Shown: positions 7,902 through 16,655 of the stretch, one piece after another
How the letters are laid out: every line of letters starts with the position of its first letter
Numbering within the stretch: the stretch's first letter is position 1
NCBI GenBank assembly: GCA_036374175.1
Contig: DASUUH010000088.1
Span: forward strand, 1 to 64,000
Reading direction: 5' to 3'
From: JASLBX01 sp036374175
GTDB lineage: Bacteria > Actinomycetota > Actinomycetes > Jiangellales > Jiangellaceae
DNA: 64,000 bases
Notes under the pieces: model-generated
What the model saw: the letters and a program-made list of their open reading frames with translations, nothing else
Database searches by the model: none
What the model was told of the DNA's origin: nothing
Made by a program: the position numbers and the translations under genes

Positions 7902-8699
7902 CTAGTTGATGAACCGCAGGTCGGTGATCCAGCCGGCCGCTACAGCCATGATGTACGCGTCGGTGATGAACAGCGTGCCCAGGGTTATCCAGGCGAACTG
8001 CGCGTGCCGGGTGTTGATCCGGGACACGAACGTCCACCACCGGTAGCGGATCGGGTGTTTGGAGAAGCTGCGCAACCGCCCGCCGGTGACGTGCCGACAC
8101 GAGTGGCAGGACACCGTATAGAACCACAACATGATCACGTTGGCGACGAGGATCAGGTTGCCGAGCCCGATACCAAAGCTGTAATCCTCACCGCCGAAGG
8201 CCAGGACCGCGTCGTAGGTGTTGATCGCCGTGATGACGAAGGCGGCGTAGAACGTGTACCGGTGAATGTTCTGGAAGATCAGCGGGAACCGGGTCTCACC
8301 GGTGTACTTGCCGTGGGGCTCGGCGACCGCGCAGGCCGGCGGCGACAGCCAGAAGGCCCGGTAATACGCCTTGCGGTAGTAGTAGCAGGTCAGCCGGAAG
8401 ATGAGCAGCAGCGGCAGGCTGAACGCGGCGTACGGGATCAGCGGATGATCCGGCAGGTACTGGCCGAAGTGCGACGCGGCCGGAATACAGCCGTCTGATA
8501 CGCAAGGCGAGTAGTACGGGGTCAGGTAGTGGTGTTCACCGACCCAGTAGTTCTCCTGTAGGAACACCCGCACCGTGGAGTAGGTGACCCATGCGGTCAG
8601 GCCGATGAACGTGACAGCAGGTGGCAACCACCAGCGGTCTTGGCGAAGGGTACGGGCAGAGATGCGCGCCCGGGCGGGCGATCGGACTCCGGTGGCCAT
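7902..8699 (-). CDS. Succinate dehydrogenase membrane anchor, actinobacterial Sdh1 type
   Basis: The 265-residue protein has about five hydrophobic segments, beginning with WWLPPAVTFIGLTAWVTYS and ending with ITLGTLFITDAYIMAVAAGW. Interspersed histidines (a IHRYTFYAA helix, CHSCRHVTGG and NTRHAQFAW) are candidate haem b ligands. It resembles the large single anchor of the mycobacterial Sdh1 complex (Rv0249c type) rather than the short SdhC/SdhD pair. It would bind menaquinone and hold SdhA/SdhB at the inner face of the membrane. No ribosome-binding site precedes the ATG. The stop of a small upstream ORF ends 6 bp before it, which suggests translational coupling. Confidence 0.85.
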   Translation of the reverse strand: MATGVRSPARARISARTLRQDRWWLPPAVTFIGLTAWVTYSTVRVFLQENYWVGEHHYLTPYYSPCVSDGCIPAASHFGQYLPDHPLIPYAAFSLPLLLIFRLTCYYYRKAYYRAFWLSPPACAVAEPHGKYTGETRFPLIFQNIHRYTFYAAFVITAINTYDAVLAFGGEDYSFGIGLGNLILVANVIMLWFYTVSCHSCRHVTGGRLRSFSKHPIRYRWWTFVSRINTRHAQFAWITLGTLFITDAYIMAVAAGWITDLRFIN

Positions 8700-8705
8700 C
8701 GCGCG

Positions 8706-8924
8706 CTACTGGTTGTGCCGGTCTAGAGCGCCGAAACCTACGACTTCGGCGTCGGTCAACAGGCTGCGGTCGTTCGGCACCTCAGGAAACTCCTCGAGTT
8801 CGTGTTCTTCCGCTGGGGGGTGGCCGAGCAACGGGCACCCGTCAGCCATTCGACACGCGGAATCCTGGCACGCCCAGACGGCCGGGTCCAGAAATCGCGT
8901 TGTGGGGTTCCGCACAGAATGCAC
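8706..8924 (-). CDS. Possible small leader protein upstream of the SDH anchor
   Basis: This 72-residue ORF starts at a GTG with GGAG seven bases upstream and stops 6 bp before the SDH anchor gene. It has a cysteine group (CQDSACRMADGC) followed by an acidic stretch (PAEEHELEEFPEVP). I recognise no family. The argument for it being real is positional: the anchor gene has no ribosome-binding site of its own, as expected if ribosomes terminate here and restart. Mycobacterial sdh1 operons also begin with a small conserved gene (Rv0250c), but I see no clear similarity. It could equally be chance open frame. Confidence 0.4.
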   Translation of the reverse strand: MHSVRNPTTRFLDPAVWACQDSACRMADGCPLLGHPPAEEHELEEFPEVPNDRSLLTDAEVVGFGALDRHNQ

Positions 8925-9094
8925 CAAGGCGCTCCGCTACGTCGCGAATTTGCACCCCAAAATCTCGGACGCCAAAGGCATTGGCGGGCCAGCCTCGCGT
9001 CACTAGGCTGATTGCTGCCCGGCCGAACTGCGCGCCCGAGTACATGGCCGGCGTCCGCCTCGGCTTCGTCGCCGGGTGGAGAAGGAGGCGAGTC

Positions 9095-10492
9095 ATGATC
9101 GCACGGCCTCGGCTCGCGGTGCTGGCAACCGCGGTCCTCGTATTCGCGTCGATGACAGCACCGGCTGCCGACGCTACCAAGACCCCCTACGACGCCCTGA
9201 ACATGGAGGTCGTGGGCCACAACGACCTCGGCAACCGAGGCTTCAACGCCGACGTCTGGGTACACGACGGGTACGCATACGTCGGCAGCTGGGGTTTCCA
9301 GGACTGGTCAGCCGGCAGCAAGAACAGGTTCTGCCCGGACGATGAGAATGCCGGCGTCGCCGTGCTCGACGTCGGCGACCCGGCGCAACCCAGTGTCGTC
9401 GCCAAGCTTCAGAATCCGTCCGATACCTCGGCCGAAGATGTCGTCGTATTCACTGCGCAGTACGGCTCGCTTGCGGGTCGCGACATCGCCGTGTCCGGCA
9501 TTCAGACCTGCGGTTCCCGATTCGACAGGGAACTGTTCCGCGGGCTCGAGGTGTGGGACGTCACCGACCCGGCGAATCCAGCGGAGATCGGCCGGCTCAA
9601 CACAGGGTGCTGCACCCGGGGCATCCATGAGCTCGAGGTCGCCCACCGAGCCGACCTGGGCCGCACGTTCGTGTACGCGTCGGTTCCCGCGAGTGAATAC
9701 CCTGACGCGGCCTCTCCGAGCGGTCGCCGCGACGAGCTCGGCCGTGGCGACTTCAGGCTGATCGACATCACCGAGCCGGCAGTCCCCTTCGAGGTCTCCA
9801 ACTGGGGCGTCATCCACGACCTGGGTGGACCGCCTGCGCCGGGCTTGGGCTGCGATCCCGACCCCATCTATGGGCACGGTGCCGAACCCTCCGCAGACGG
9901 CCGGCTGGCTTTTCTGGCCTACTGGGACAGCGGCTTCATCGCCATCGATCTGTCCGACCCGGCGAACCCTGTTTACCGCGGCCGCACCAGCTATCCAGCC
10001 GATGCCGACGGCGACGCTCACTCGTCGAACTACGACGAGGCACGCGGCCTGCTGTTTGCCGCAGACGAGGACTTCTGCAAAACCTCCGGCCCCGGCACTG
10101 AGAAGGGATACGGGTACCTGCGCATCTACGACTACAGCGACCTGGCCAACCCGGTCCAGATCGGCTCGTACAAGACGCCGAACTCGATGGGCACCGCCGA
10201 CCCTGGCGCCGGCGATTACGTGATCCACAACCCGCTACTCGTGGGCACTGACGTTTACGCGTCCTGGTACAGCGATGGCGTACGGGTGATCGACACGACC
10301 GATCCCACCGCACCTCACGAGGTCGCCTACTTCGTACCGCCGCCGACGAAGAATCCGGTCAGTCCGTCCCAACGCGGGGTGCTCAACAACGCCCCGCAGG
10401 TATGGGGTGTGGCAGTCGACGAGGTCACTGGGCTGGTCTACCTCAGCGACATGAACTCCGGGCTGTGGATTGTGAGGCGGACCGACAGCTAG
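9095..10492 (+). CDS. Secreted LVIVD-repeat beta-propeller protein
   Basis: The 465-residue product begins with a signal peptide (RPRLAVLATAVLVFASM, cleavage probably after PAADA). The mature part contains repeated units of the form VxDVxDPAxPxxxG, for example LEVWDVTDPANPAEIGRL, FRLIDITEPAVPFEV, AIDLSDPANPVYRG, RIYDYSDLANPVQIG and VIDTTDPTAPHEV. This is the LVIVD pattern of seven-bladed propellers. No catalytic residues can be assigned. The cysteines (NTGCCTRG, for example) could form disulfides outside the cell. The ATG at 9095 has GAAGGAGG upstream. The gene is single, divergent from the sdh operon and convergent with typA. Its role is unknown. Confidence 0.85.
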   Translation: MIARPRLAVLATAVLVFASMTAPAADATKTPYDALNMEVVGHNDLGNRGFNADVWVHDGYAYVGSWGFQDWSAGSKNRFCPDDENAGVAVLDVGDPAQPSVVAKLQNPSDTSAEDVVVFTAQYGSLAGRDIAVSGIQTCGSRFDRELFRGLEVWDVTDPANPAEIGRLNTGCCTRGIHELEVAHRADLGRTFVYASVPASEYPDAASPSGRRDELGRGDFRLIDITEPAVPFEVSNWGVIHDLGGPPAPGLGCDPDPIYGHGAEPSADGRLAFLAYWDSGFIAIDLSDPANPVYRGRTSYPADADGDAHSSNYDEARGLLFAADEDFCKTSGPGTEKGYGYLRIYDYSDLANPVQIGSYKTPNSMGTADPGAGDYVIHNPLLVGTDVYASWYSDGVRVIDTTDPTAPHEVAYFVPPPTKNPVSPSQRGVLNNAPQVWGVAVDEVTGLVYLSDMNSGLWIVRRTDS

Positions 10493-10527
10493 GCGGGCGT
10501 CCCACAACTGCCGTCTGACCGTCGGGC

Positions 10528-12390
10528 CTAGTCGCGGGCGTGCTTGCGGCGGGCGGCTGCGCGGGCCCGCTCGGTCGCATCGAGCACTACTTTGCGCAGC
10601 CGAATGGTCTGCGGAGTCACCTCGACGCATTCGTCGTCGCTGCAGTACTCGAGTGCTTGCTCGAGCGACAGCCTGCGGGGCGGGATGAGCCGCTCCAGCT
10701 CCTCGGCGGTCGACGAGCGGACATTCGTCAGCTTCTTTTCCTTGGTGATGTTGACGTCCATGTCCTCGGGCCGCGAGTTGGCGCCGACGATCATGCCTTC
10801 GTACACCTCGGTGCCCGGTTCGACGAACAACGTCCCGCGCTCCTGCAAGTTGAACATGGCATAGGACGACGCCGTCCCCGAGCGGTCCGCCACCAGCGAA
10901 CCCGTCGGCCGCGTGCGCAGCTCGCCGAACCACGGTTCGTACCGGTCGAAGACCTGATGCGCCATCCCGGTGCCGCGAGTCTCGGTAAGGAAGTCGGTGC
11001 GGAACCCGATAAGGCCGCGGGCCGGCACGACGAACTCCATACGCACCCATCCCGTGCCGTGGTTAGTCATGTGTTCCATCCGGCCCTTGCGTGAGGCGAG
11101 CAACTGCGTGATCGCACCGAGGTACTCCTCCGGCGCGTCGATGGTCAGCCGCTCGACCGGCTCATGAACGCGTCCGTGCATCTCCCGCGTCACAACCTGA
11201 GGCTTGCCTACGGTCAGCTCGAAGCCTTCGCGGCGCATCGTCTCGACGAGCACGGCCAGGGCCAGCTCCCCGCGTCCCTGGACCTCCCAGGCGTCGGGCC
11301 GCTCGGTCGGCAGCACCCGGAGCGAGACGTTGCCGACCAACTCGGCGTCCAGCCGTTCCTTGACCAGTCGCGCGGTCAGCTTCGTGCCGCCGGACCGCCC
11401 GGTCAGCGGCGAGGTGTTGGCGCCGATGGTCATCGAGAGCGCCGGCTCGTCCACCATGATCAGCGGCAGCGGGCGTGGGTCGTCGAGGTCCGCCAGCGTC
11501 TCGCCGATGGTGATCTCGGGGATGCCGGCGATCGCGATGATGTCGCCGGGGCCGGCGGCCTCGGCGGGGACCCGGTCCAGTGCGGACGTCATCAGCAACT
11601 CGGTGATCTTCACCGGCTGCACCGAACCGTCGCGGCGGCACCAGGCCACTTGCTGTCCCTTGCGGATCTCACCAGCGTGGACGCGGCACAGCGCCAGCCG
11701 GCCCAGGAACGGCGAGGCGTCCAGGTTGGTCACCTGTGCCTGCAGCGGCGCACCGGGCTCGTACGCGGGTGGCGGGATTGTGGCCAGGATGGTGTCGACC
11801 AGCGGCTGGAAGTCGGGCGAGTCGGGCATGGCGCCATCGGCGGGCCGGTCGAGCCCCGCCCTGCCGGCACGGGCAGACGCGTACACGATCGGAAAGTTCA
11901 ATTGGTCCGCACCGGCGGTGTCATCATCGAGCAGATCCATGAACAACTCGTACGTCTCGTCGACGACCTCGGCGATCCGGGCGTCCGGCCGGTCGGTCTT
12001 GTTGACCACGAGCACGATGGGAAGCCGGGCGGCTAGTGCCTTGCGCAGGACGAAGCGAGTCTGGGGGAGCGGCCCCTCGGAAGCGTCGACCAGCAGGACC
12101 ACACCGTCGACCATGGCCAAGCCACGCTCAACCTCGCCGCCGAAGTCCGCATGACCGGGTGTGTCGATGATGTTGATCGTCGTCTCACCCCACTGCACAG
12201 CGGTGTTCTTAGCGAGGATCGTGATGCCCTTCTCCCGCTCGAGGTCCTCCGAATCCAGCACTCGATCGGTGATCTCCTGGTGCGCGCCGAACGCCCCCGA
12301 CTGCCGGAGCAGGGCGTCGACCAGTGTGGTCTTGCCGTGATCGACATGAGCGACGATGGCGATATTGCGCAGCTCGCTGCGGACAGGCAT
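10528..12390 (-). CDS. typA: Translational GTPase TypA/BipA
   Basis: The 620-residue protein is the full family length. The G domain shows AHVDHGKTTL (P-loop), the switch-I region REKGITILAKNTA, DTPGHADFGGEVER (G3) and NKTD (G4). Domain II and the EF-G-like domains follow. The C-terminal BipA-specific domain contains RGLIGFRTDFLTETRGTG and NITKEKKLTNVRSS. BipA binds the ribosome, where it assists 50S assembly and stress or cold adaptation. It stands alone here, convergent with the LVIVD gene. A weak C-rich leader precedes the ATG and no strong ribosome-binding site is seen. Confidence 0.96.
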   Translation of the reverse strand: MPVRSELRNIAIVAHVDHGKTTLVDALLRQSGAFGAHQEITDRVLDSEDLEREKGITILAKNTAVQWGETTINIIDTPGHADFGGEVERGLAMVDGVVLLVDASEGPLPQTRFVLRKALAARLPIVLVVNKTDRPDARIAEVVDETYELFMDLLDDDTAGADQLNFPIVYASARAGRAGLDRPADGAMPDSPDFQPLVDTILATIPPPAYEPGAPLQAQVTNLDASPFLGRLALCRVHAGEIRKGQQVAWCRRDGSVQPVKITELLMTSALDRVPAEAAGPGDIIAIAGIPEITIGETLADLDDPRPLPLIMVDEPALSMTIGANTSPLTGRSGGTKLTARLVKERLDAELVGNVSLRVLPTERPDAWEVQGRGELALAVLVETMRREGFELTVGKPQVVTREMHGRVHEPVERLTIDAPEEYLGAITQLLASRKGRMEHMTNHGTGWVRMEFVVPARGLIGFRTDFLTETRGTGMAHQVFDRYEPWFGELRTRPTGSLVADRSGTASSYAMFNLQERGTLFVEPGTEVYEGMIVGANSRPEDMDVNITKEKKLTNVRSSTAEELERLIPPRRLSLEQALEYCSDDECVEVTPQTIRLRKVVLDATERARAAARRKHARD

Positions 12391-12693
12391 ACGGGGGGTG
12401 CTCGTTTCTACGCGGAGGGGATGACGTTCAATAGTACGGCGCTCGGACGGCCGACCCGGTGGCTGGACGGGCGTCCGCCGGGTGAGGACCAGCGCGGGCG
12501 TGCGCCCTCAAGGTCACAGTCTGGTTGCGGAATGTTCCGGCATCTCGCTACAGATTTGCGCCCGTACTAAGTGGACGCCTACAACTATCCGGGAAAGGCG
12601 CAGGCTGGACCGAGCGCCGGTGTGGTTGCCTACCTACGCTACGCCGCCATGCACGAAGAAGGGCGAGGAGCCCTTGACCCGAGGAGGACGTCC
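12391..12693. other. Divergent intergenic region between typA and the first peptide-binding lipoprotein
   Basis: About 300 bp with no credible gene. It must hold the minus-strand typA promoter and the plus-strand promoter of the peptide ABC cassette. A TTGCGG at 12525-12530 followed 18 bp later by TACAGA could be a plus-strand sigma-70-type promoter, but the match is weak. A consensus ribosome-binding site GAGGAGG ends just before ATG 12694. Confidence 0.5.
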
Positions 12694-14346
12694 ATGCGAG
12701 TCGGATTTCGCACCGCAGCCATAGCCGGTGCCGCCGGATTCGCACTCGTGTTGGCCGCCTGTGGGGGCACGACGGACGACAACGAAGGGACGGCGGCGGC
12801 CCCGTCGGGCAGCATCGTCATCGGCGGCTGCGAACCGGAGAACCCGCTCATCCCCATGGCTACAAATGAGGTTTGCGGCGGCAACCCGTTGGACGCGGTC
12901 TTCGCCGGGCTCATCCGGTACGACCCGGAGACCGGTGAGGCGGTCAACGAGATCGCCCAGTCCATTGAGTCCGACGACAACCAGGTCTGGCGGGTCACCC
13001 TCAAGGGCGGCTGGACGTTCCACGACGGCACCCCGATCACGGCGCAGAGCTTCGTTGACGCGTGGAGCTGGGGGGTTCACGGCGAGAACACCGAGTACGG
13101 GCTCAACGAGTACTTCTTCGAGCCGATCGAGGGGTATGAGGAGTCGCGGGGCGAATTCGACGACGAAGGCAACTACGTGCCCGGCTCTGGCTCGGAGACG
13201 CTGTCCGGGCTAGAGGTGATCGACGACCGCACCTTCACCATCACGCTGAAGGCTCCGGAGGCCGGCTTCCCGCTGCGGCTGGGCTATACGGCGTTCTTCC
13301 CGTTGCCCGAGGTCTTCTTTGCCGACCCGGCGGCGTTCGGCCAGCAGCCGATCGGCTCCGGTCCGTTCCGGCTGGTCAGCTGGAACCAGAACCAGAGCAT
13401 CCAGCTCGAGGCGTACGAGGGTTACCAGGGTGACGTCAAGCCGGGAGCGGAGCAGATCACCTTCCGGGTGTACCAGCAGCAGGACGCCCAATACGCCGAC
13501 CTGCTTGCGGACAACGTCGACGTGATGACCCAGCTGCCGCCGAGCGCGCTGGCCGGTGAGGCGTACCGGGCCGACCTCGGTGATCGGTATGTCGAGCGGG
13601 AGGCCGGTGTGATCCAAACGATCACCTTTGCCTCCCCGGACGTCAATGCCGACGTGGACGATGCGAACCTGCGCAAGGCGATCTCGCTGGCGATCAACCG
13701 GGACCTGATCATCGACAACATCTTCCAGGGCCAGTTCACCGCGGCGACGGGATGGGTGTCGCCGGTGGTCGAGGGTTATGCGCCGGACCAGTGCGGTGAG
13801 TTCTGCACGTACGATGCGGAACTGGCCCGGACGTACCTGTCCGACTCCGGCTTCGACGGCCCGATCATCTTCGGCTACAACACCGACGGCGGCCACGACG
13901 AGTGGGTCAACGCGACCTGCAACAGCATCAGCAACGCGCTGGGGATCGAGTGCCAGCCGCAGCCGGTGCCGCTGTTCGCGGAGTTCCGGCAACAGATCAA
14001 CGCCCGCGAGACCGGTGACATGACGATGTTCCGGACCGGCTGGCAGATGGATTACCCGTCGATCGAGAACTTCCTTACCCCGCTGTACGCGACCGGCGCT
14101 TCGGCGAACGACGGCGACTACAGCAACTCCGAGTTCGACGACCTGGTTCGGCAGGCCGCGCAAGCACAAGACGACGATGCCCTGGCGCTCTACCAGGAGG
14201 CCGAGCGGGTGCTTGCGGAGGACATGCCGGTCATCCCGCTGTGGTACGGCAAGACAATCGCCGGTTACTCGACAAGGGTTGAACCCGACTCGGTGAACAT
14301 CACGCCGTTCGGAACGGTGGACCTGCTCAGCATCACCGGACGCTGA
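12694..14346 (+). CDS. Peptide ABC transporter substrate-binding lipoprotein (family 5)
   Basis: The 550-residue product opens with a lipoprotein signal ending LVLAAC (cysteine at about residue 23). The mature chain has the OppA/DppA pattern: ITLKAPEAGFPLRLGYTAFF, the IGSGPFRLVSW motif, LRKAISLAINRDLIIDNIF and a C-terminal AERVLAEDMPVIPLWYGK. It would capture oligopeptides outside the membrane and deliver them to the two permeases that follow (18 bp gap, then an 8-bp gene overlap). The ATG has GAGGAGG upstream. This cassette lacks its own ATPase genes; the likely partners lie 9 kb away at 23477-25532. Confidence 0.92.
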   Translation: MRVGFRTAAIAGAAGFALVLAACGGTTDDNEGTAAAPSGSIVIGGCEPENPLIPMATNEVCGGNPLDAVFAGLIRYDPETGEAVNEIAQSIESDDNQVWRVTLKGGWTFHDGTPITAQSFVDAWSWGVHGENTEYGLNEYFFEPIEGYEESRGEFDDEGNYVPGSGSETLSGLEVIDDRTFTITLKAPEAGFPLRLGYTAFFPLPEVFFADPAAFGQQPIGSGPFRLVSWNQNQSIQLEAYEGYQGDVKPGAEQITFRVYQQQDAQYADLLADNVDVMTQLPPSALAGEAYRADLGDRYVEREAGVIQTITFASPDVNADVDDANLRKAISLAINRDLIIDNIFQGQFTAATGWVSPVVEGYAPDQCGEFCTYDAELARTYLSDSGFDGPIIFGYNTDGGHDEWVNATCNSISNALGIECQPQPVPLFAEFRQQINARETGDMTMFRTGWQMDYPSIENFLTPLYATGASANDGDYSNSEFDDLVRQAAQAQDDDALALYQEAERVLAEDMPVIPLWYGKTIAGYSTRVEPDSVNITPFGTVDLLSITGR

Positions 14347-14364
14347 GCACCGCCGCACCAGGCA

Positions 14365-15291
14365 ATGGGGCGCTACGTCGCGCGGCGACTGCTGCAGATG
14401 ATCCCGGTGGTCATCGGCACGACGTTCCTCATCTTTGCGCTGGTGTGGGCACTTCCCGGCGACCCGTTCGCGGGCAAGTGCGGCGACCGGCCGTGTCCGC
14501 CTGATTACGTCGCCGCAATGACCAACAAGTTCAGCTTGGACGAGCCGCTGCCGCTGCAGTACCTCGCCTATCTGGGCCGGCTGGTGCAGGGAGATTTCGG
14601 GGCAACCTTCAGCGGGCAGAGCGTGGCCGATGCCCTGGTGCGGGTGTTCCCGACGACGGTCAAGCTGGCCCTGCTGGCGATCGCCATCGAAGTGATCATC
14701 GGCATTGCGGCCGGCGTGGTGGCGGCGCTGCGGCGCGGCTCGTTCACCGACACCCTCGTTCTCGTCAGCACTCTCGTCGTGATCTCCATTCCGATCTTCG
14801 TCATCGGCTACGCGCTGCAGTTCCTGCTGGGCATCAACCTTGGGTTGTTTCCGGTCACCGTGTCGCCCGCTGCGCGGCTGTATGAGTTGGTCATGCCGGC
14901 GTTCGTGCTCGCCAGCACGTCGCTGGCGTACGTGGCCCGGCTGATGCGGGCCAACCTGGCCGAGAACCTGCGGGCCGATTACGTGCGTACCGCCACGGCC
15001 AAGGGTTTGAGCCAGCGCCGGGTCGTGGGTGTGCACACGGTGCGCGCAGCGCTGATCCCGGTCGTGACGTTCATCGGCGCCGACCTCGGGGCCCTCCTCG
15101 GCGGTTCCATCGTGGTCGAGGGAATCTTCAACATCGACGGTGTCGGTGGTTTGATCTTCGACAGCGTCCGGCGTTACGAAGGCGCCATGGTCACCGGCGC
15201 AGTCACCGTCCTGGTGCTCATCTTCTTGCTGGTGAACCTGCTCGTCGATCTGCTGTACGCGGTGCTCGATCCGAGGATCCGGTATGACTGA
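14365..15291 (+). CDS. Peptide ABC transporter permease, DppB/OppB type
   Basis: This 308-residue permease begins MGRYVARRLLQMIPVVIGTT, the standard DppB N-terminal helix. Further membrane segments lead to the cytoplasmic EAA loop around ENLRADYVRTATAKGLSQRR, the contact point for the ATPase. The C-terminus, VNLLVDLLYAVLDPRIRYD, is typical. It overlaps the next permease gene by 8 bp, the same arrangement as in the second cassette at 19599-21507. Both DppB-like proteins start MGRYV and end LDPRIRY, showing that the cassettes are related. Confidence 0.93.
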   Translation: MGRYVARRLLQMIPVVIGTTFLIFALVWALPGDPFAGKCGDRPCPPDYVAAMTNKFSLDEPLPLQYLAYLGRLVQGDFGATFSGQSVADALVRVFPTTVKLALLAIAIEVIIGIAAGVVAALRRGSFTDTLVLVSTLVVISIPIFVIGYALQFLLGINLGLFPVTVSPAARLYELVMPAFVLASTSLAYVARLMRANLAENLRADYVRTATAKGLSQRRVVGVHTVRAALIPVVTFIGADLGALLGGSIVVEGIFNIDGVGGLIFDSVRRYEGAMVTGAVTVLVLIFLLVNLLVDLLYAVLDPRIRYD

Positions 15292-16261
15292 GACTCGGGT
15301 CGTGCAGCCGCCGGGTGTGCCGGACCCGCACCTGACCGGGCCGGCACAGACACCCGTGGGACGCCAGCCGCGTGGCCCGCGGCACCGGGCGAGTAAGCCG
15401 CGCTCGCTGCTCGTGGACGCGTGGCATGATCTCCGGCGCAGTCCGGTGTTCATCGCCTCAGCAGTGGTGATCGCCGTCCTGGTCGCGATGGCGGCCTTTC
15501 CAGGGTTGTTCACCAGTGCCAGCCCGACCTACTGCGATCTCACCTTCAGCCGGCAGGGCCCGAGTGCGAGCGCCTGGTTCGGATACGACGTGCAGGGCTG
15601 CGACGTGTACGCCCGGACGATCTACGGTGCGCGGGCATCAATCCTGGTCGGAGTGCTGTCCACGCTCGGAATCGTGCTCATCGGCGCTCTGATCGGCATG
15701 TTCGCAGGGTTCTACGGCGGGTGGGTGGACGCGGTGCTGTCGAGGTTCCTGGAGATCTTCTACGGCATCCCGTTCCTGCTCGGTGGGATTCTGGTGCTGT
15801 CGTCGTTTCCGTCCGGTGCCGGGACGCCGCAGTGGGTGACGATCGGCAAGGTGTCCCTGGCGCTGGCGGTGCTTGGCTGGACGGCCCTGGCCCGGATCAT
15901 GCGCTCGACGGTCCTGCAGGTTCGCCACGCAGAGTACGTACAAGCCGCCCGTGGCCTTGGCGCCAGCGGTGCACGCCTGCTACGCCGGCACGTATTGCCT
16001 AACGCGATGGCGTCGGTGATCGTTTACGCCACGATCATCCTGGGGGTACTCATCGCCACCGAGGCCACATTGTCGTACTTGGGCATCGGGCTGCAGCCGC
16101 CGGTCGTGTCGTGGGGGGTCGATATCAGCCACGCGACCACGTACATCCGGCAGTCACCGCACATGCTGTTGTTCCCGGCCACCTTCCTGTCTGTGACCGT
16201 GCTGGCGTTCATCATGCTCGGCGACGCCGTACGGGATGCTCTAGACCCCAAACTGCGGTAG
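15284..16261 (+). CDS. Peptide ABC transporter permease, DppC/OppC type
   Basis: The 325-residue protein has a long hydrophilic N-terminus of about 45 residues rich in Pro and Arg. Next come the OppC N-terminal segment (DAWHDLRRSPVFIASAVVIA) and the family sequence HWFG-like SAWFGYDVQGCDVYARTIYGAR. The EAA loop is EYVQAARGLGASGARLLRRH, and the end is LGDAVRDALDPKLR. It forms the heterodimeric channel with the preceding DppB-like permease. It is the last gene of the lipoprotein-permease-permease cassette. Confidence 0.93.
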   Translation: MTETRVVQPPGVPDPHLTGPAQTPVGRQPRGPRHRASKPRSLLVDAWHDLRRSPVFIASAVVIAVLVAMAAFPGLFTSASPTYCDLTFSRQGPSASAWFGYDVQGCDVYARTIYGARASILVGVLSTLGIVLIGALIGMFAGFYGGWVDAVLSRFLEIFYGIPFLLGGILVLSSFPSGAGTPQWVTIGKVSLALAVLGWTALARIMRSTVLQVRHAEYVQAARGLGASGARLLRRHVLPNAMASVIVYATIILGVLIATEATLSYLGIGLQPPVVSWGVDISHATTYIRQSPHMLLFPATFLSVTVLAFIMLGDAVRDALDPKLR

Positions 16262-16655
16262 TACGCCAGCGTGCCACATGGTAGCCGCCGGACCGGCTGG
16301 GCGGTTGCAGTGAATTCCTGGTGATTTGCGGGTTGACGTCTTACGAGATCAGGCGTTCTATGTCGTCAAAATGTCACGTTCCAGACCGTGGTGGGGAGCG
16401 ACGTGGCGAATGGTGCGCCGGGCTCGATGCGGCACTCCCGGCGTGGCCTTGCCGGCGCGCCGACCCGGGGGGGTGCCGTCCGGCATGCCGGACGTATCGG
16501 CGTTCGCCCGCGGCAGTCGCGGTCACCGCCCTGATCTTCTGCTCGCACACGTGTGCCTGGCCGCTGCTCCAGGGGCAGACGCTCTCAGTAACGGCGCATG
16601 ACGGTCGGGCCGGCCATTTGATACCAACCAACATCAACGGAGAGGAAGGTCGGTT
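16262..16655. other. Upstream region of the M36 protease gene
   Basis: About 390 bp without a credible gene; the open frames here have a random, arginine-rich composition. It separates the peptide-permease cassette from the protease and probably carries the protease promoter and a long leader. GAGAGGAAGG at about 16640 serves as the ribosome-binding site for ATG 16656. No strong terminator hairpin was found behind the permease, so read-through cannot be excluded. Confidence 0.5.
16333..16361 (+). promoter_or_regulatory. Possible sigma-70-type promoter for the M36 protease
   Basis: TTGACG at 16333-16338 is followed after 17 bp by TTCTAT at 16356-16361. The -35 match is good and the -10 poor. 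It would give a leader of roughly 290 nt before the protease ATG. Confidence 0.3.

Noticed and set aside
13210..15513. Minus-strand open frame of 767 codons over the peptide-transport genes
   Set aside because: It lies antisense to a clear lipoprotein and permease pair, and is rich in Arg/His/Gln with no domain. A shadow frame.
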